Shown: piece by piece, positions 34,493 to 44,659 of the stretch
How positions within the stretch are numbered: the first letter of the stretch is position 1
Layout of the letters: every line of letters starts with the position of its first letter
Source of the DNA: CBDAPI01 sp965248635
GTDB taxonomy: Bacteria > Acidobacteriota > UBA6911 > RPQK01 > CBDAPI01
Direction: 5' to 3'
Assembly (NCBI GenBank): GCA_965248635.1
Contig: OZ252114.1
Span: forward strand, 2,232,001-2,296,000
DNA length: 64,000 bases
Made by a program: the position numbers and the translations under genes
The notes under the pieces: generated by a model
What the model was told of the DNA's origin: nothing
What the model saw: the letters and a program-made list of their open reading frames with translations, nothing else
The model's database searches: none

Positions 34493-34795
34493 CTACCAGC
34501 GGTTTCGGCCGCCGCCGCCGCCGCCGCTGAAAGATCCGCGGTTTTCCCGGGGCCTGGCCTCGTTGACCACCAGAGTCCTGCCCTCGAGCTGAGAATTATT
34601 CAGCTTCTCCATGGCTGCCTCGGCTTCATCCTGGCTTCCCATTTCTACGAAACCGAACCCTTTCGAGCGGCCGGTCATACGGTCGGTGATCACGCGGGCC
34701 GACTCAACGGTCCCGTGCTCGGCGAAAAGTCCTTCCAGGTCCGCCTCGGTGGTCGCGTAAGGCAACCCACCTACATACAACTTGTTGCTATTCAT
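34493..34795 (-). CDS. Small RRM-domain RNA-binding protein
   Basis: A 100-aa glycine-tailed RNA-binding protein like those of cyanobacteria and many other bacteria. ATG 34795 has GGAGG five bases upstream. The RRM occupies residues 1-80 with RNP2 KLYVGGLPY and RNP1 KGFGFVEM, both carrying the aromatic residues that stack on RNA bases. The tail is GGGGGGRNRW. It probably acts as an RNA chaperone, perhaps cold-responsive. A long 5' leader (270 bp to the TypA gene) may hold regulation. Confidence 0.93.
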   Translation of the reverse strand: MNSNKLYVGGLPYATTEADLEGLFAEHGTVESARVITDRMTGRSKGFGFVEMGSQDEAEAAMEKLNNSQLEGRTLVVNEARPRENRGSFSGGGGGGRNRW

Positions 34796-35065
34796 GTTTT
34801 CCTCCAAGAGAATCTATTTTGTCTTCCATTCGCGAGGTTGGTCCGGCAAAGCGGGGCAGAATAAGGGAATCAGACACGTCGGTGCCAAGTCCGGCTGCTC
34901 TTGAGTTTTGATGGGCTTTTTTCGCTAGAGGTGAGACAGTACGGGTCTTCTGTTTGATTTTCCAAGCTCCTTCAGGAGACCTCAGACCAAAGAAGCACCC
35001 TAAGAATACGCGGCTTCCATGTGTCGAGTCAAGCGATCCCTGGTGGCGAGCGCCTCTGATCGCCT

Positions 35066-36937
35066 CTAGGCGACTTGTCTTTTGCGCGCGCGTTTTCGTT
35101 CTTCGGCGTCGAGAATCGCCTTGCGTACGCGGACCGATTGGGGCGTGACATCGACGAGTTCGTCCTCGGCGATCCACTCCAGAGCCTCATCGAGTGACAT
35201 CTTGCGTGCGACTTTGAGCGTCGACGTGTGGTCTTTGCTGGCCGCGCGGTGGTTGGTCATGGCCTTCTTCTTCGTCGGGTTGCACGGCATGTCGTCGCCA
35301 CGCGAATTCTCGCCGACGATCTGGCCGACATAGATGCGATCGGTCGGTTCGATGAACAGTGAAGCTCGCGCTTGGAGGCTCTCGATTTGATACGCCGTCG
35401 CCGCGCCGGTCTGCATGCTCACGAGCGAGCCACGGCTGCGCGTCGCCACTGCTCCTCGCCAGGGACCATAACCCGTGAACCGCGACGTCATGATACCCAG
35501 CCCGCGCGTGTCGGTCAGAAACTCATTGCGATAACCAATCAACCCTCGCGTGGGGATGTCCAGCTCCATGCGCATGATGCCGGTGCCCGAGTTCTCCATG
35601 TGAACCACCTCGCCCTTGCGCCCCGCGAGCTTCTCGATCGTAATGCCCTGGAACTTCTCGGGCACGTCGACGATCAGCTTCTCTATCGGCTCATGGGTCT
35701 TTCCGTCGGCGCCCCGGCGCGTGATCACCTCGGGTTTGGAAACGCAAAACTCCATCCCCTCGCGGCGCATCTCCTCGATGAGCACTGCCAGATGCAACTC
35801 GCCGCGACCCGAGACCTTCAATCCGTCGACACGGCCAACGTCTTCGACGCGCAGGGCAAGGTTGACGCGAGTCTCACGCTCAAGTCGCTCGTCCATCTCG
35901 CGAAACGTGATGGCGCGTCCTTCTTCGCCCGAGAACGGCCCGGTGTTGACCAGACAAAGCATCGAAACGGTCGGTTCCTCGATTTCGTGCGGCCGCAGGC
36001 CTTGCGCCGACGTGCCGGGCGCCGCAAACGCGTCGCCGATCGCGATCTCTTCGGGGCCCGCGATCCATACAATGTCACCCGCACTGATCTCGGCGGCTTC
36101 GGTCCTCTCGAGCCCCTGTGTGACCCAAAGATGCACTGCTTTGGTCTGGTCATTGCTGGTGACCTCCCAGCCTCCGTCGCGGTCGCTCGGGTCGCGCCAC
36201 CGCGTGCTGATGCGCTCCAGGGCCTGACCCCTGGTCAGGCTGCCGCTCGAGACTCGGCCACAACCGATCTGGCCGATGTAATCGCTCCAGGCCAGCGTGC
36301 TCACCTGCATGAGAAACGGGCCTTCGGCGTCGACCTGCGGGGCCGGGGCCTCCGAGATGATCGTCTCGAACAGGGCGTCCATGCCCTCGCGTGGGTCGCT
36401 TTCCAAATCGCGTACCAACCAGCCTTCGAGCCCCGATCCATACAGAACCGGAAAGTCGGCCTGCTCGTCGCTGGCGCCCAGTTCGACAAAGAGGTCAAAG
36501 GTCGCGTCGAGCGAGTGATCGGGACGCGCGCTGGGTCGTTCGGCCTTGTTGACGATGACGATGGGTCGCAGTCCGAGCTTAAGGGCGCGCGTGAGCACGT
36601 ATCGCGTCTGCGGCATCGGGCCCTCGTTCGCATCGACCAGGAGCAAGACCGAATCGACCATCGAGAGCACGCGTTCGACCTCGCCCGAGAAATCGGCGTG
36701 GCCCGGCGTGTCGATGATGTTGATCAGATAATCGTTCCAGCGGACGCTGCAATGCTTGGATCGAATCGTAATGCCGCGCTCGCACTCGAGTTCGTTGCTG
36801 TCCATCACGCGTTCGGTTATCCGACGCCGTTCGCCGAAGGTCTTGGCCTCGCGAAAAATCGAGTCGATCAGCGTCGTCTTGCCGTGATCGATGTGCGCGA
36901 TGATCGCCAGGTTGCGGATGTATCGGTGAGGGGTCAT
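35066..36937 (-). CDS. typA: TypA/BipA-like ribosome-associated GTPase
   Basis: A 623-aa translational GTPase that binds ribosomes. GTPase motifs G1 (AHIDHGKTT), G2 region (ECERGITIRSKH) and G3 (DTPGHADF) are canonical. G4 reads NKAE rather than NKxD in IVNKAERPSARPD, a conservative Asp-to-Glu change at the guanine-specifying position. Domains II, III, V and the BipA-specific C-terminal domain (RNEFLTDTRGLGIM, MPCNPTKKKAMTNHRA) are present. It is slightly longer than typical (about 600-610 aa), with an extra charged segment DPSDRDGGWEVTSND in domain II. By eye its codons seem richer in CGC/GCG/TCG than its neighbours, hinting at transfer. Confidence 0.92.
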   Translation of the reverse strand: MTPHRYIRNLAIIAHIDHGKTTLIDSIFREAKTFGERRRITERVMDSNELECERGITIRSKHCSVRWNDYLINIIDTPGHADFSGEVERVLSMVDSVLLLVDANEGPMPQTRYVLTRALKLGLRPIVIVNKAERPSARPDHSLDATFDLFVELGASDEQADFPVLYGSGLEGWLVRDLESDPREGMDALFETIISEAPAPQVDAEGPFLMQVSTLAWSDYIGQIGCGRVSSGSLTRGQALERISTRWRDPSDRDGGWEVTSNDQTKAVHLWVTQGLERTEAAEISAGDIVWIAGPEEIAIGDAFAAPGTSAQGLRPHEIEEPTVSMLCLVNTGPFSGEEGRAITFREMDERLERETRVNLALRVEDVGRVDGLKVSGRGELHLAVLIEEMRREGMEFCVSKPEVITRRGADGKTHEPIEKLIVDVPEKFQGITIEKLAGRKGEVVHMENSGTGIMRMELDIPTRGLIGYRNEFLTDTRGLGIMTSRFTGYGPWRGAVATRSRGSLVSMQTGAATAYQIESLQARASLFIEPTDRIYVGQIVGENSRGDDMPCNPTKKKAMTNHRAASKDHTSTLKVARKMSLDEALEWIAEDELVDVTPQSVRVRKAILDAEERKRARKRQVA

Positions 36938-37230
36938 TTTCGAGAGTTCCTCAGAGTTCTCTTTGAATAGACGGTTCCAGGCTCGATTCGGAACCGAGCA
37001 AACCTTTTATTTTACAACGCCGAAGGGGGCGGGGGCAATCATGCCAAGGCGAAAGTTTCCCCGAAAATTGGTGGATTTTCTCTCGTTTCTTCCAGGCGAT
37101 TCTGGCATCATCCATGGTGTGGTTCTGCGCAACGCCCAGCCTAAATTGTTGAGTAATTGCTATCATTCCGTGAAGTCGATGTCAAGCATTGGCGAGAAAA
37201 GAGTCTCTCCAATCTGAAAAAACCACGAAA

Positions 37231-37285
37231 GGGACCGGCCTGCCCCCCCGGGGCGGCCGGCCCGGGGGGGCAGGCGGGCCGTCCC
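37231..37285 (-). terminator. Very GC-rich hairpin at the 3' end of the CRTAC1-like gene
   Basis: CCTGCCCCCCCGGG (37239-37252) pairs with its complement (37261-37274), with partial outer pairing of GGGAC/GTCCC. On the minus strand it is followed by TTTCGTGGTTTTTT. It lies three bases beyond the stop of the interrupted gene. Confidence 0.7.
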
Positions 37286-37287
37286 TC

Positions 37288-37523
37288 TCATGGTTCTCTG
37301 ACCGTCAGAACCTGATTCGATTGCAGAGCCCGGTGGACGCTGCTCTTTCCACTCGGCCATCGAATCCGAAGCTCATCCACAGACTCCGCAGACCCCAGTC
37401 CAAAATGCAGTCGCGGGTCATTCTGGGATAGGTAGCTGCTCCCCGCCCGGACCTCTGCGTACTGCCACTGATCCTGGGCCTTCAAAGCCACCCGTGCCCC
37501 GATCGCATGCCGCTTCCCGCTAA
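37288..37523 (-). pseudogene. CRTAC1-like (VCBS/ASPIC-UnbV) gene, 3' part
   Basis: Encodes the ASPIC/UnbV C-terminus (AIGARVALKAQDQWQYAEV, GSSYLSQNDPRLHFGLGSAE, ELRIRWPSGKSSVH) up to the TGA at 37288-37290. It is separated from its 5' part by a 1995-bp ISAzo13-type element. Removing the element and one TAA duplication rejoins LMLRLL to SGKRHAIGARV in frame. Confidence 0.9.
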
Positions 37524-39518
37524 GGGCTGGCGCAAAAACAAAATCACAGTACTCAGGGCATCAATACCACCCGTAGCTTCCCGATGTTTCCGCTCATTTC
37601 TCATTAAACTTCGTTAAGTTAAGCAGTTACGACGGTTGTAAGGAGTGGGAATAGTTGGTATAATTACCCCTTGTGTGATACGTAGAGGGGAAACTATACC
37701 AAATGAAAAGGTCACGAGAACGCGATACGAAACTGCACAACCTGTTAACTGACAATAGGATAGCCACGATTGAGGAGCTCAAGGCAGCTCTTGAGACCAC
37801 AGCCACCATGACGGTGTTCCGTGATCTGTCACGACTGGGCTATCTGAGCAGCTATTCACACCGGGGCCGGTTCTACACCTTGGCGGAGATTGCTGACTTC
37901 GATGGTCGGGGTTTGTGGAGCTGGCGCTCGGCCCGCTTCAGCCGATTCGGGAATCTGCAGGAGACGGCAGCCGTGTTGGTGCAGCGATCCGAAGCGGGCT
38001 ACACCGCCTCGGAGTTGGAGTCGGTGCTGCAGGTGGAGGTCAAGCATGCCTTGCTGCGACAGGTGCGCCGAGGCAGGATTGGGCGCACTCGCTTGGGGGG
38101 AAACTTCGTCTACCTCAGCGAGGAGGCTGGTGAGCGGAGGCGTCAGGAGTTGATGCGCCAAGAGGGCGAGGATCGCCGGCAGGTGGGTGCCACCCTGGAG
38201 AGCGAGTTTCTGCCGGACGAACTCAGGGCGGCCATCATCCTGTTTTTCAGTCTGCTGGATGAGAAGCAAAGACGGCTCTACGCCGGCCTGGAGGCGGCCA
38301 AACTGGGCCACGGAGGTGACCGGAAGATGGCCGAGCTTCTGGATCTGGTCCCCCAGACCGTGGCCAAGGGGCGTCGGCAACTGTTGACCGGTTCGGTGAG
38401 GCGGGGCCGGGTGCGCAAGGCGGGCGGGGGTCGAAAACGCATCGAAAAAAAACGCCGCAGGTAATCGAGCAGATCCGTTGCCTGCTGGAGCCGGATACCG
38501 CTGGTGACCCGATGTCGGCCAGGAGATGGACTCATCAAACGGCCGAAAAGATCGCCCGCTGCCTGGCCGAAAGTCTGCAGCTGAAGATCTCGGCCACGGC
38601 TGTGCGTCGCTTGCTCAAAAAGCTGGGCTATTCGTTAAAGAGTAACCGAAAATGCCTGTCGGCGGGAAACTCCCCTTATCGGGACGCCCAGTTCGCGATC
38701 ATCAAACGATTGCGCCAGCAGTTCGCCCAGAGCGGCGACCCGGTCATCTGCGTCGATAGTAAGAAAAAAGAGCTCATCGGTCTGTTCAAGAACCCCGGTA
38801 AGATCTGGTGTCGCGACGCCCCGCAGGTCCAAGACCATGACTTTCGTTCCCAGGCTGTGGGCTTGGCCTGCCCCTATGGGATCTACGATGTGGGCCGCAA
38901 CTTTGGCGTGCTGGTGGTGGGGCAGTCCGCCGATACGCCAGCCTTTGCCGTCAACAGCATCCTCACCTGGTGGCGTCAGCACGGTCAAGACCACTACCGC
39001 CGGTCCCAACGCCTGCTGGTTCTCGCCGACTGTGGCGGAAGCAACGGAGCCGCCCCTCGCGCCTGGAAGAAGCTTCTCCAGGAGAGGCTCGCCGACCCCT
39101 ATGGACTCACCATTACCGTGGCCCACTATCCCCCGGGCGCCAGCAAGTGGAACCCCATCGAACACCGACTCTTCAGCGAAATCACCAAGAACTGGGCCGG
39201 AGAGCCGCTCAAAAGTTTTCAGACCCTCGTCGACTTCGCCCGCAAAACACGCACCCTGACCGGGCTACGCGTGGAGGCCTACCGCGACCGGCGAGTTTAC
39301 CAGAAAGGAATCAAGGTTTCAGACCAGCAACTGGAGCAGCTTTCCTTCGCTAGAAGCAACTTCCTCGGAAAATGGAACTACACTTTCTCACCCAGACCCC
39401 AAAGCCGTGCACAACCGCACTCGGAGGCGATTCTAACCACCGTTCAAGCCGACCCGCCGACCCCTGAAACCCAGCAAGCTGCTTAGTCCAAAATGTAAAG
39501 TTAATTCCGCGCCGACCC
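37524..39518 (+). mobile_element. ISAzo13-family insertion sequence
   Basis: Ends GGGCTGGCGC (37524-37533) and, inverted, GGGTCGGCGC (39509-39518), flanked by a 3-bp target duplication TAA (37521-37523 and 39519-39521). Contains one transposase encoded in two overlapping frames. The insertion splits a CRTAC1-like gene precisely. Confidence 0.9.
37703..39486 (+). CDS. ISAzo13-family transposase, two frames joined by a probable programmed -1 frameshift
   Basis: Frame A (37703-38464) begins with a DeoR-like HTH (LLTDNRIATIEELKAALETT, MTVFRDLSRLGYLSSYSHRG) and ends with the ISAzo13 N-terminal part (KMAELLDLVPQTVAKGRRQLL, GGGRKRIEKK). A run of eight As (38445-38452) follows, where a -1 slip gives KKTPQVIEQIRCLLEPD and leads into frame B (MSARRWTHQTAEK), the DDE catalytic domain with VICVDSKKKEL, LVLADCGGSNG and HYPPGASKWNPIEHRLFSEI. 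Frame B ends at 39486. A-rich slippery sites control many IS transposases; here the shift is inferred from the sequence. Intact otherwise. Confidence 0.85.
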
Positions 39519-40968
39519 TAAGCAGCCGCAGCATCAGATAATGACCCCGACTTTTTGATTCGTTGTGCAAAAGCAGGGGGCGGCCGTCCAGATTATTGAT
39601 GATGATGTCGAGGCGGCCGTCATTGTCATAGTCGAAGCAAGCGGCGCCGCGGCTGCTGTGCTTCTCGCTCAAAGGCCAGCCGGCCTGGGTTGTAACCTCA
39701 CGAAACTTGGAGCCTGTGTTCTCAAAGAGTTGCTTCTTCTGCAGGTAAGTCGTTCCCGAGGTCCAGGTGTCTACCTGGGGATAGACGTGGCCGTTCACTA
39801 CCAACAGGTCCACGTCGCCGTCGTTGTCGAAGTCAGAGAAGGAGGTTCCCCATCCCACTTAAGGAATCGAAGCCTCGCCCAGAGCGGAAGCAAAGCTCAT
39901 ATCTTCGAACAACATGTTGCCCACATTGCGATAGAGCGTGTTGGAGTCGTTGGAGAAGTGGCTCAGAAAGAGGTCCATCAGCCCGTCCCGGTCATAATCG
40001 CCGACCGCCGCCCCCATGGAGGCCTGCTCGCGGGCGTCTTCGCTGACGGCGGTTCCCGACAGGTAGCCCATCTCTTCGAAGGTACCGTCGCCGCGGTTGT
40101 GATAGAGATAGTTGGGCACGGAATCGTTTGCCACAAAGAGGTCCGGCTCCCCGTCCACATCGAAATCGGACCAGACTGCGGCGAACCCGTAGCCGGGCAA
40201 CGCCTCCAGCAGTCCAGCGCGACGCGTCACTTCGACAAAGGAACCCTGCCCTTCGTTCCGATACAATGCGTCCGCAGCTCCTCTCAGCCCCCGGGGGCCG
40301 CAGAAGACGGGCTGGCCCAGATATCGGCAGAATTTTGCTCCAACTTCTCCGTCGTCTCGCAATGAAACGGGCAAATGCTGGCCGCTCAACTCCAGGTAAT
40401 TGGTCACGTACAGGTCGAGGTCGCCGTCGTTGTCGTAATCGGCCCAAGCTGCTCCCGTCGACCAGCGGGTATCCTCCAAAGGCCCGTGGGCCGCACGGTC
40501 GGTAAAGGTCCCGTCCCCATTGTTTCGGTACAATCGGTTGGGACCATAGCTGGTCACATAAAGATCCACCCAGCCATCCTGGTCGAAGTCGGCAGCCGAG
40601 CAACCCTGCCCCCAGGCTCCGGTGTTCGAAACTCCCGCCTGACGGGTAACGTCCTGGAAGGCTCCCCTGCCGGTGTTGCGGAAGAGGCGGCTGGCCACCG
40701 GCGGGCGGCGACCGCTGAGAATCTCCAGGTGGCCACCGTTGACGAGGAAAAGGTCGATCCAACCATCATTGTTGAAATCAAGAGCACAGACTCCGCCCGA
40801 CGTGGCTTCCAGAAGGTGTGGCTTCTCGGGCTCCCCGCTCAGGTGAAAGGTCTCCAGCCCCGAGGAGTCGACCTTTCGAAACCTGAACTGATGCTCTCCT
40901 CGAGCATCAGGGAATGCGGCCAGCAGGCACATGAGGCCCAGGCCGTGAAAGAAGGTGGGTCGGTACAT
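39519..40968 (-). pseudogene. CRTAC1-like (VCBS repeat, ASPIC/UnbV) gene, 5' part, with in-frame stop and IS insertion
   Basis: From ATG 40968 the product has a signal peptide (LGLMCLLAAFPDARGEH) and repeated FG-GAP/VCBS calcium-binding motifs (DFNNDGWIDLFLVNGG, DFDQDGWVDLYVTSYG, DYDNDGDLDLYVTNYL, DFDVDGEPDLFVANDS, DYDRDGLMDLFLSHF). A TAA at 39859-39861 interrupts SIP*VGWGT, where relatives have an aromatic residue; the same frame then continues (SDFDNDGDVDLLVVNG, DYDNDGRLDIIINNL) to the ISAzo13 insertion. Full intact length would be about 560 aa. It follows the TPR gene by 4 bp. Confidence 0.88.
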
Positions 40969-40972
40969 GAGT

Positions 40973-42403
40973 CTATTCGGGAACGGTTGAAGCCACGGCC
41001 ATTCCAGTGCGACGGGACGCGCGTCTTTCCCGACTCAGTTGCCGTGCAACGTCCAGCTCTTTCCTTCCCTGCTCGGTCTGTCCCATGCGCAGCAGCAGCC
41101 GGCCCAGCAGGTAGTGCGGCGCGGCCCGCGGCGGGCCCAGCTCAACCGCCCTGCGCAGACTGGCGAGAGCTTCTGGGTACTTCTCGAGACGCGAGTAGGC
41201 AGTGCCGAGTTGCTGGAGAACGGAGGCCTCCCCTGTGCGCCTGTTGAGTTCGTTGTTCCGGCTCAGGGCCTGCTCAAAGTAGCTGACGCCGCTGGAGTTC
41301 TCCGAGCGTTTCAGGCTGATCTGCCCCAGGATCTCAAAAGCTTCCGGGCGGGAAGGGTCCAGTTCAGCCATTTTCTTCGCGGCCTCGAGGGCGCCATCGA
41401 AGTTGCCCGAGAACTGCTGCACACGGGCCAGCACGTGAAGCGTTTCGTAGTCGTTCGGAGATTGCTCCAGGAGGGCCTCCAGAATCCTGGCTGCCCGGAC
41501 CTCCTGGCCGGTCTCCAGATAGAGAGAGGCCAGCGCTCGTTGAGCCGAGACGAAGCCGGGTCTGCGCTGCAGCGCGAGCTGCAAGTAGGCCTCCGCATCT
41601 TCATTCTGATGCAGGCGTGCCCTGGCCTGGCCGAGAATCAAACAGGCCTGCGCGTTCAAACGCTCCCGCGGCAGATGTTCCAGAACGTGGATTGTGTGCA
41701 GCACGTCGTCGGACTGCCAGTAGGCTCGAGCCAGGAGCATTCTGGCGGGAAGCCAGTCCGGGTGTTCCAGGGTCAGGGCATTGGCAATCCCGACCGCCGA
41801 GACGGCTTTCCCCAGATCGAGCAGCAATTGAGCGTACTCGAATTGGACCTGGTAGTCGCCGGGCATCCTCTGCAGCAGGGCACGAAAATCGAATTCCAGC
41901 TTTTCAGTCGGATTTCTCTTCCTTTCTACCCGCAGCCACTCCAGAACCGTGTCCTCATCCTGCGGCTTCAGTTGACGGGCGTGATCCAGGGCCTCGCGGG
42001 CGGCGTCCAGGTTGCCCCGCCGTCAGTTTACCACACCCAGATAGTAGAACAGCACAGGAGCTTTCGGGAACTGCTCGGCCAGATGGGAAAGCTGTGCCAG
42101 AGCGGCATCCCGATTTCCCCCCAGGAACTGCAGAAAGGCGAGATGAGCACGGACGGCAGCATCCCTGGGGTCGAGGTTTCGTGCACGCAGAAGATCCTCA
42201 TACGCCAGCTCTACCTCCCCGAGGCGGCTGTGTGTCAGGCCCAGTCTGACCCAGAGAGAGACATTCCCGGGATCCTCGGTACTCTGCAACTCCAGTTCGG
42301 CCACCAGGGCTCGCAGCGTTGTCTGCCGCCTTTGCGGGAGCCCTTCTCCGGCTGCCGACACCACTAGAAATGGTAGGAGGAGAAACCGTACCCAGGGCTT
42401 CAT
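40973..42403 (-). pseudogene. TPR-repeat protein gene with one in-frame TGA
   Basis: From ATG 42403 the frame encodes a signal peptide (VRFLLLPFLVVSAAGEG) and consecutive TPR helices (LWVRLGLTHSRLGEVELAYE, AAVRAHLAFLQFLGGNRDAA). A TGA at 42023-42025 follows YYLGVVN; without it the same frame continues RRGNLDAAREALDHARQLKP and further TPRs to the stop at 40973. In relatives Trp or another residue stands there, so TGG to TGA is the likely lesion. The intact protein would have about 476 aa. It pairs with a CRTAC1-like gene, as is common in Acidobacteriota. Confidence 0.8.
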
Positions 42404-43429
42404 TGCCTTCTTTCAGGTGAGACCATCACTTCACCGACGCGATGGAAAACCTTGATGGTATTTGGCGCAACCTGTCCTGTCAATTCTTGTTAGATTCCTC
42501 GAGTATTCTCAGCCCCCAGGCCGCGCCTGCTGCACAGCCCTCGCTGACGCTCGACGGGAATCGAACCCGCGACGTCCAGGTTGGGAAGTTATCGATCGAT
42601 TGAAAATAAAGAATTTAGCGTCTAAGGCGTCCAATCCTGTCTACTGTATCTAACTGAATCTACGAGATTTGCAGAAACCCAGTTCTTAATGATGCCAAAG
42701 TGATGCCACCCGATGCCAGCCCTCTCCGGAGGACTCCGCGCGTTGAATCTGGCTTACGAACCCATCGTCTCAAGAGTGACAAAAGCTGATCATATCCTGT
42801 GTTCAGGAAGCCGGGTTTTCCAAGACCGGCGATCGTGTGTCAATGATCAGCAAGATGTGCGCTTTTTTGGACACTCGCCGTTAGGATAGGGTTTCAACAT
42901 CATCCGCACCGCAGGTGCGTCCGAGTATTCATCTCGCGATTTCTGCCGACGTGGATTTTCCCCGTTGAGAGTGTATTGTTTGCAGTCCAGGAAGAGGGAG
43001 GACCTCGACCCCTTAGACCGCGGTCGAGGTTCGGTTGTGGCAGCTCTGTACAAAGCGGAGACCCGCCACAAGTCAGATTGTAACCTGCCACGATCCTGGG
43101 CTGTTGTCCAGTCCCCGCCGGGACTAGATCCATGGCCGACGGCAATGTCCTTACTGGGGTCTGGCAGGCTCCCTATAACACTTTCAATCTGGGCAGGGTG
43201 GTTCCTGAGCTGAGCTTCTGGCGATGATGAAACATCGTTGGGGCAATGCCCTCTTTTTCCCACTCCTACCGAACTTGGCTCAAGTATCAGCGTGCGATGT
43301 TCCTGCGCCGAGAGAATTCAAGACAGAGGTCGCTTTATGGGCCGTCTTAACGAGGCTCTGACCCAGTCGGGAAAGTCCGAGGCTGGTCAGTGTTTCGAGG
43401 CTGAGGTAGTATTGCAGCCGAGGAAACCG
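42404..43429. other. About 1 kb without a recognisable gene
   Basis: Contains a tRNA-like fragment (42553-42588) and, near 42690-42720, ATGCCA-rich sequence. Open frames here lack recognisable features. The 3' portion leads into the coiled-coil gene. Confidence 0.4.
42553..42588 (-). other. Partial tRNA-Gly(CCC)-like fragment, possible att remnant
   Basis: The minus strand reads CTTCCCAACCTGG, then GACGTC and GCGGGTTCGATTCCCGTC. This corresponds to the anticodon loop, its 3' strand, the variable loop and the T arm of a tRNA-Gly with CCC anticodon. The 5' half and the acceptor strand are absent. Similarity begins at the anticodon loop, where many tyrosine integrases cross over. Confidence 0.55.
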
Positions 43430-44491
43430 ATGACGAATCAACAGAAGCCAACCGCCAAACTCAGCATGAGAAGCACCAAGAAAGAGATACTCGATGCCTA
43501 CAATCTGCTCCTCCGGCAGCAGCAAGAACGGCGGAAAACCGAGCTGAAGCCGGAAATACAAATTGAAGAAAGGAAGACGCGGCAAGCTCTGGAAGCAGCC
43601 GATTCGTTGACCATGGACGGAGTAGTTACAGAGATCGGGACTCTAAAGTCCGGAATCGGCAAGGCACTCAGCGAAATCTCGGAAAAGCTGGAACATGAGG
43701 TCGGAAAGTACGAGCAGGTCCGAAAGGCCATCCGCATCAAGGAGGAGGAACTGAATGAGATTTACGGCATCGAAAAGGAAGCCGCCAGTCTGGCCGCTCT
43801 CATCGAGGCCCACCATCACAAGAGAGAAGAACTCGAAGCCGAATCGGTCCTGCGCGAAGAAACCCTCACAAGGGAAATCGAGACAATCCGACTGAAACAC
43901 CAAGAAGAAAAGCAGCGCCTGGAAGCGGAATCCAAAGAAAGGAAAGCAGAGGAAGTCAAGAGCCGCAAGAGGGAGAATGAAGAATACGACTACGTGTTTA
44001 AACGAGAGCAAAGGCTGTCTCGTGATCACTTCGAGGACGAGAAAGCGGCGACCGAAAAGGAACTCCGTCAGAAAAAGGAAGAAGTCGAGAAAGCCCTGAC
44101 GGAGAGAGAACAAGCGGTTGGAGCCCGAGAGAAAGAGTTGGAGGAACTGAGTCAGCGGGTTGAATCCTTTCCCGTCCAACTCGAATCGGCCATTCAAGAA
44201 GCCGCCCAGGAAACCAAGGAACGGATGCAGCAAGAGGCAGAGACGCGCGCGGAGATGCAGAAAAAGGAATTCGAAGGCGAACGCAAGGTGCTGACGACTC
44301 GAGTCGATTCACTTGAGGCAACCATCAAAGAGCAGTCCCAGCGCATCGCTAAACTGAGCCAGCAGTTGGAGAAGTCGTATCTGCAGGTCCAGGATATCGC
44401 CGTCAGGTCGGTCGAAAGCGCGGCCGGTGCCCAGTCCTTGTCGGGACTGCAGCAGTTGCTCAAGGAGACGGTTGAGAAGAAAGAGTCATGA
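43430..44491 (+). CDS. Long coiled-coil protein
   Basis: A 353-aa almost wholly helical protein. ATG 43430 (MTNQQKPTAKLSMRSTKKEIL) follows a GAGGA ribosome site; the longer frame adds 64 non-helical residues and is probably not used. Heptad patterning runs from about residue 15 to 330, rich in E/K/R/Q (LREETLTREIETIRLKHQEE, KREQRLSRDHFEDEKAATEK). There is no signal peptide, transmembrane segment or catalytic motif, so a cytoskeletal or scaffolding role is plausible. Similar uncharacterised proteins are found in several bacterial phyla. No operon partner is evident. Confidence 0.8.
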   Translation: MTNQQKPTAKLSMRSTKKEILDAYNLLLRQQQERRKTELKPEIQIEERKTRQALEAADSLTMDGVVTEIGTLKSGIGKALSEISEKLEHEVGKYEQVRKAIRIKEEELNEIYGIEKEAASLAALIEAHHHKREELEAESVLREETLTREIETIRLKHQEEKQRLEAESKERKAEEVKSRKRENEEYDYVFKREQRLSRDHFEDEKAATEKELRQKKEEVEKALTEREQAVGAREKELEELSQRVESFPVQLESAIQEAAQETKERMQQEAETRAEMQKKEFEGERKVLTTRVDSLEATIKEQSQRIAKLSQQLEKSYLQVQDIAVRSVESAAGAQSLSGLQQLLKETVEKKES

Positions 44492-44659
44492 TCCATCTTG
44501 CGGAGTCCGACATCCCCAACGCGAGGCCGCCGTGCGATTACGAATTCGGCTAGGTGTGAGCCGATCGACGGATCAGTGGGTCCGCTGACGTAGCTCTTGT
44601 AAGCAAGATAAGGGTGATTATGCCCCCGGTGCACCGGATGGGGCGAAGCTGCCTAACCC

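Noticed and set aside
35372..36970. 532-aa open frame antisense to TypA
   Set aside because: A shadow of GC-rich codons; the opposite strand encodes a clear TypA with all GTPase motifs.
42847..43263. 138-aa minus-strand frame
   Set aside because: No recognisable motif, irregular composition and no convincing start context; left unannotated.
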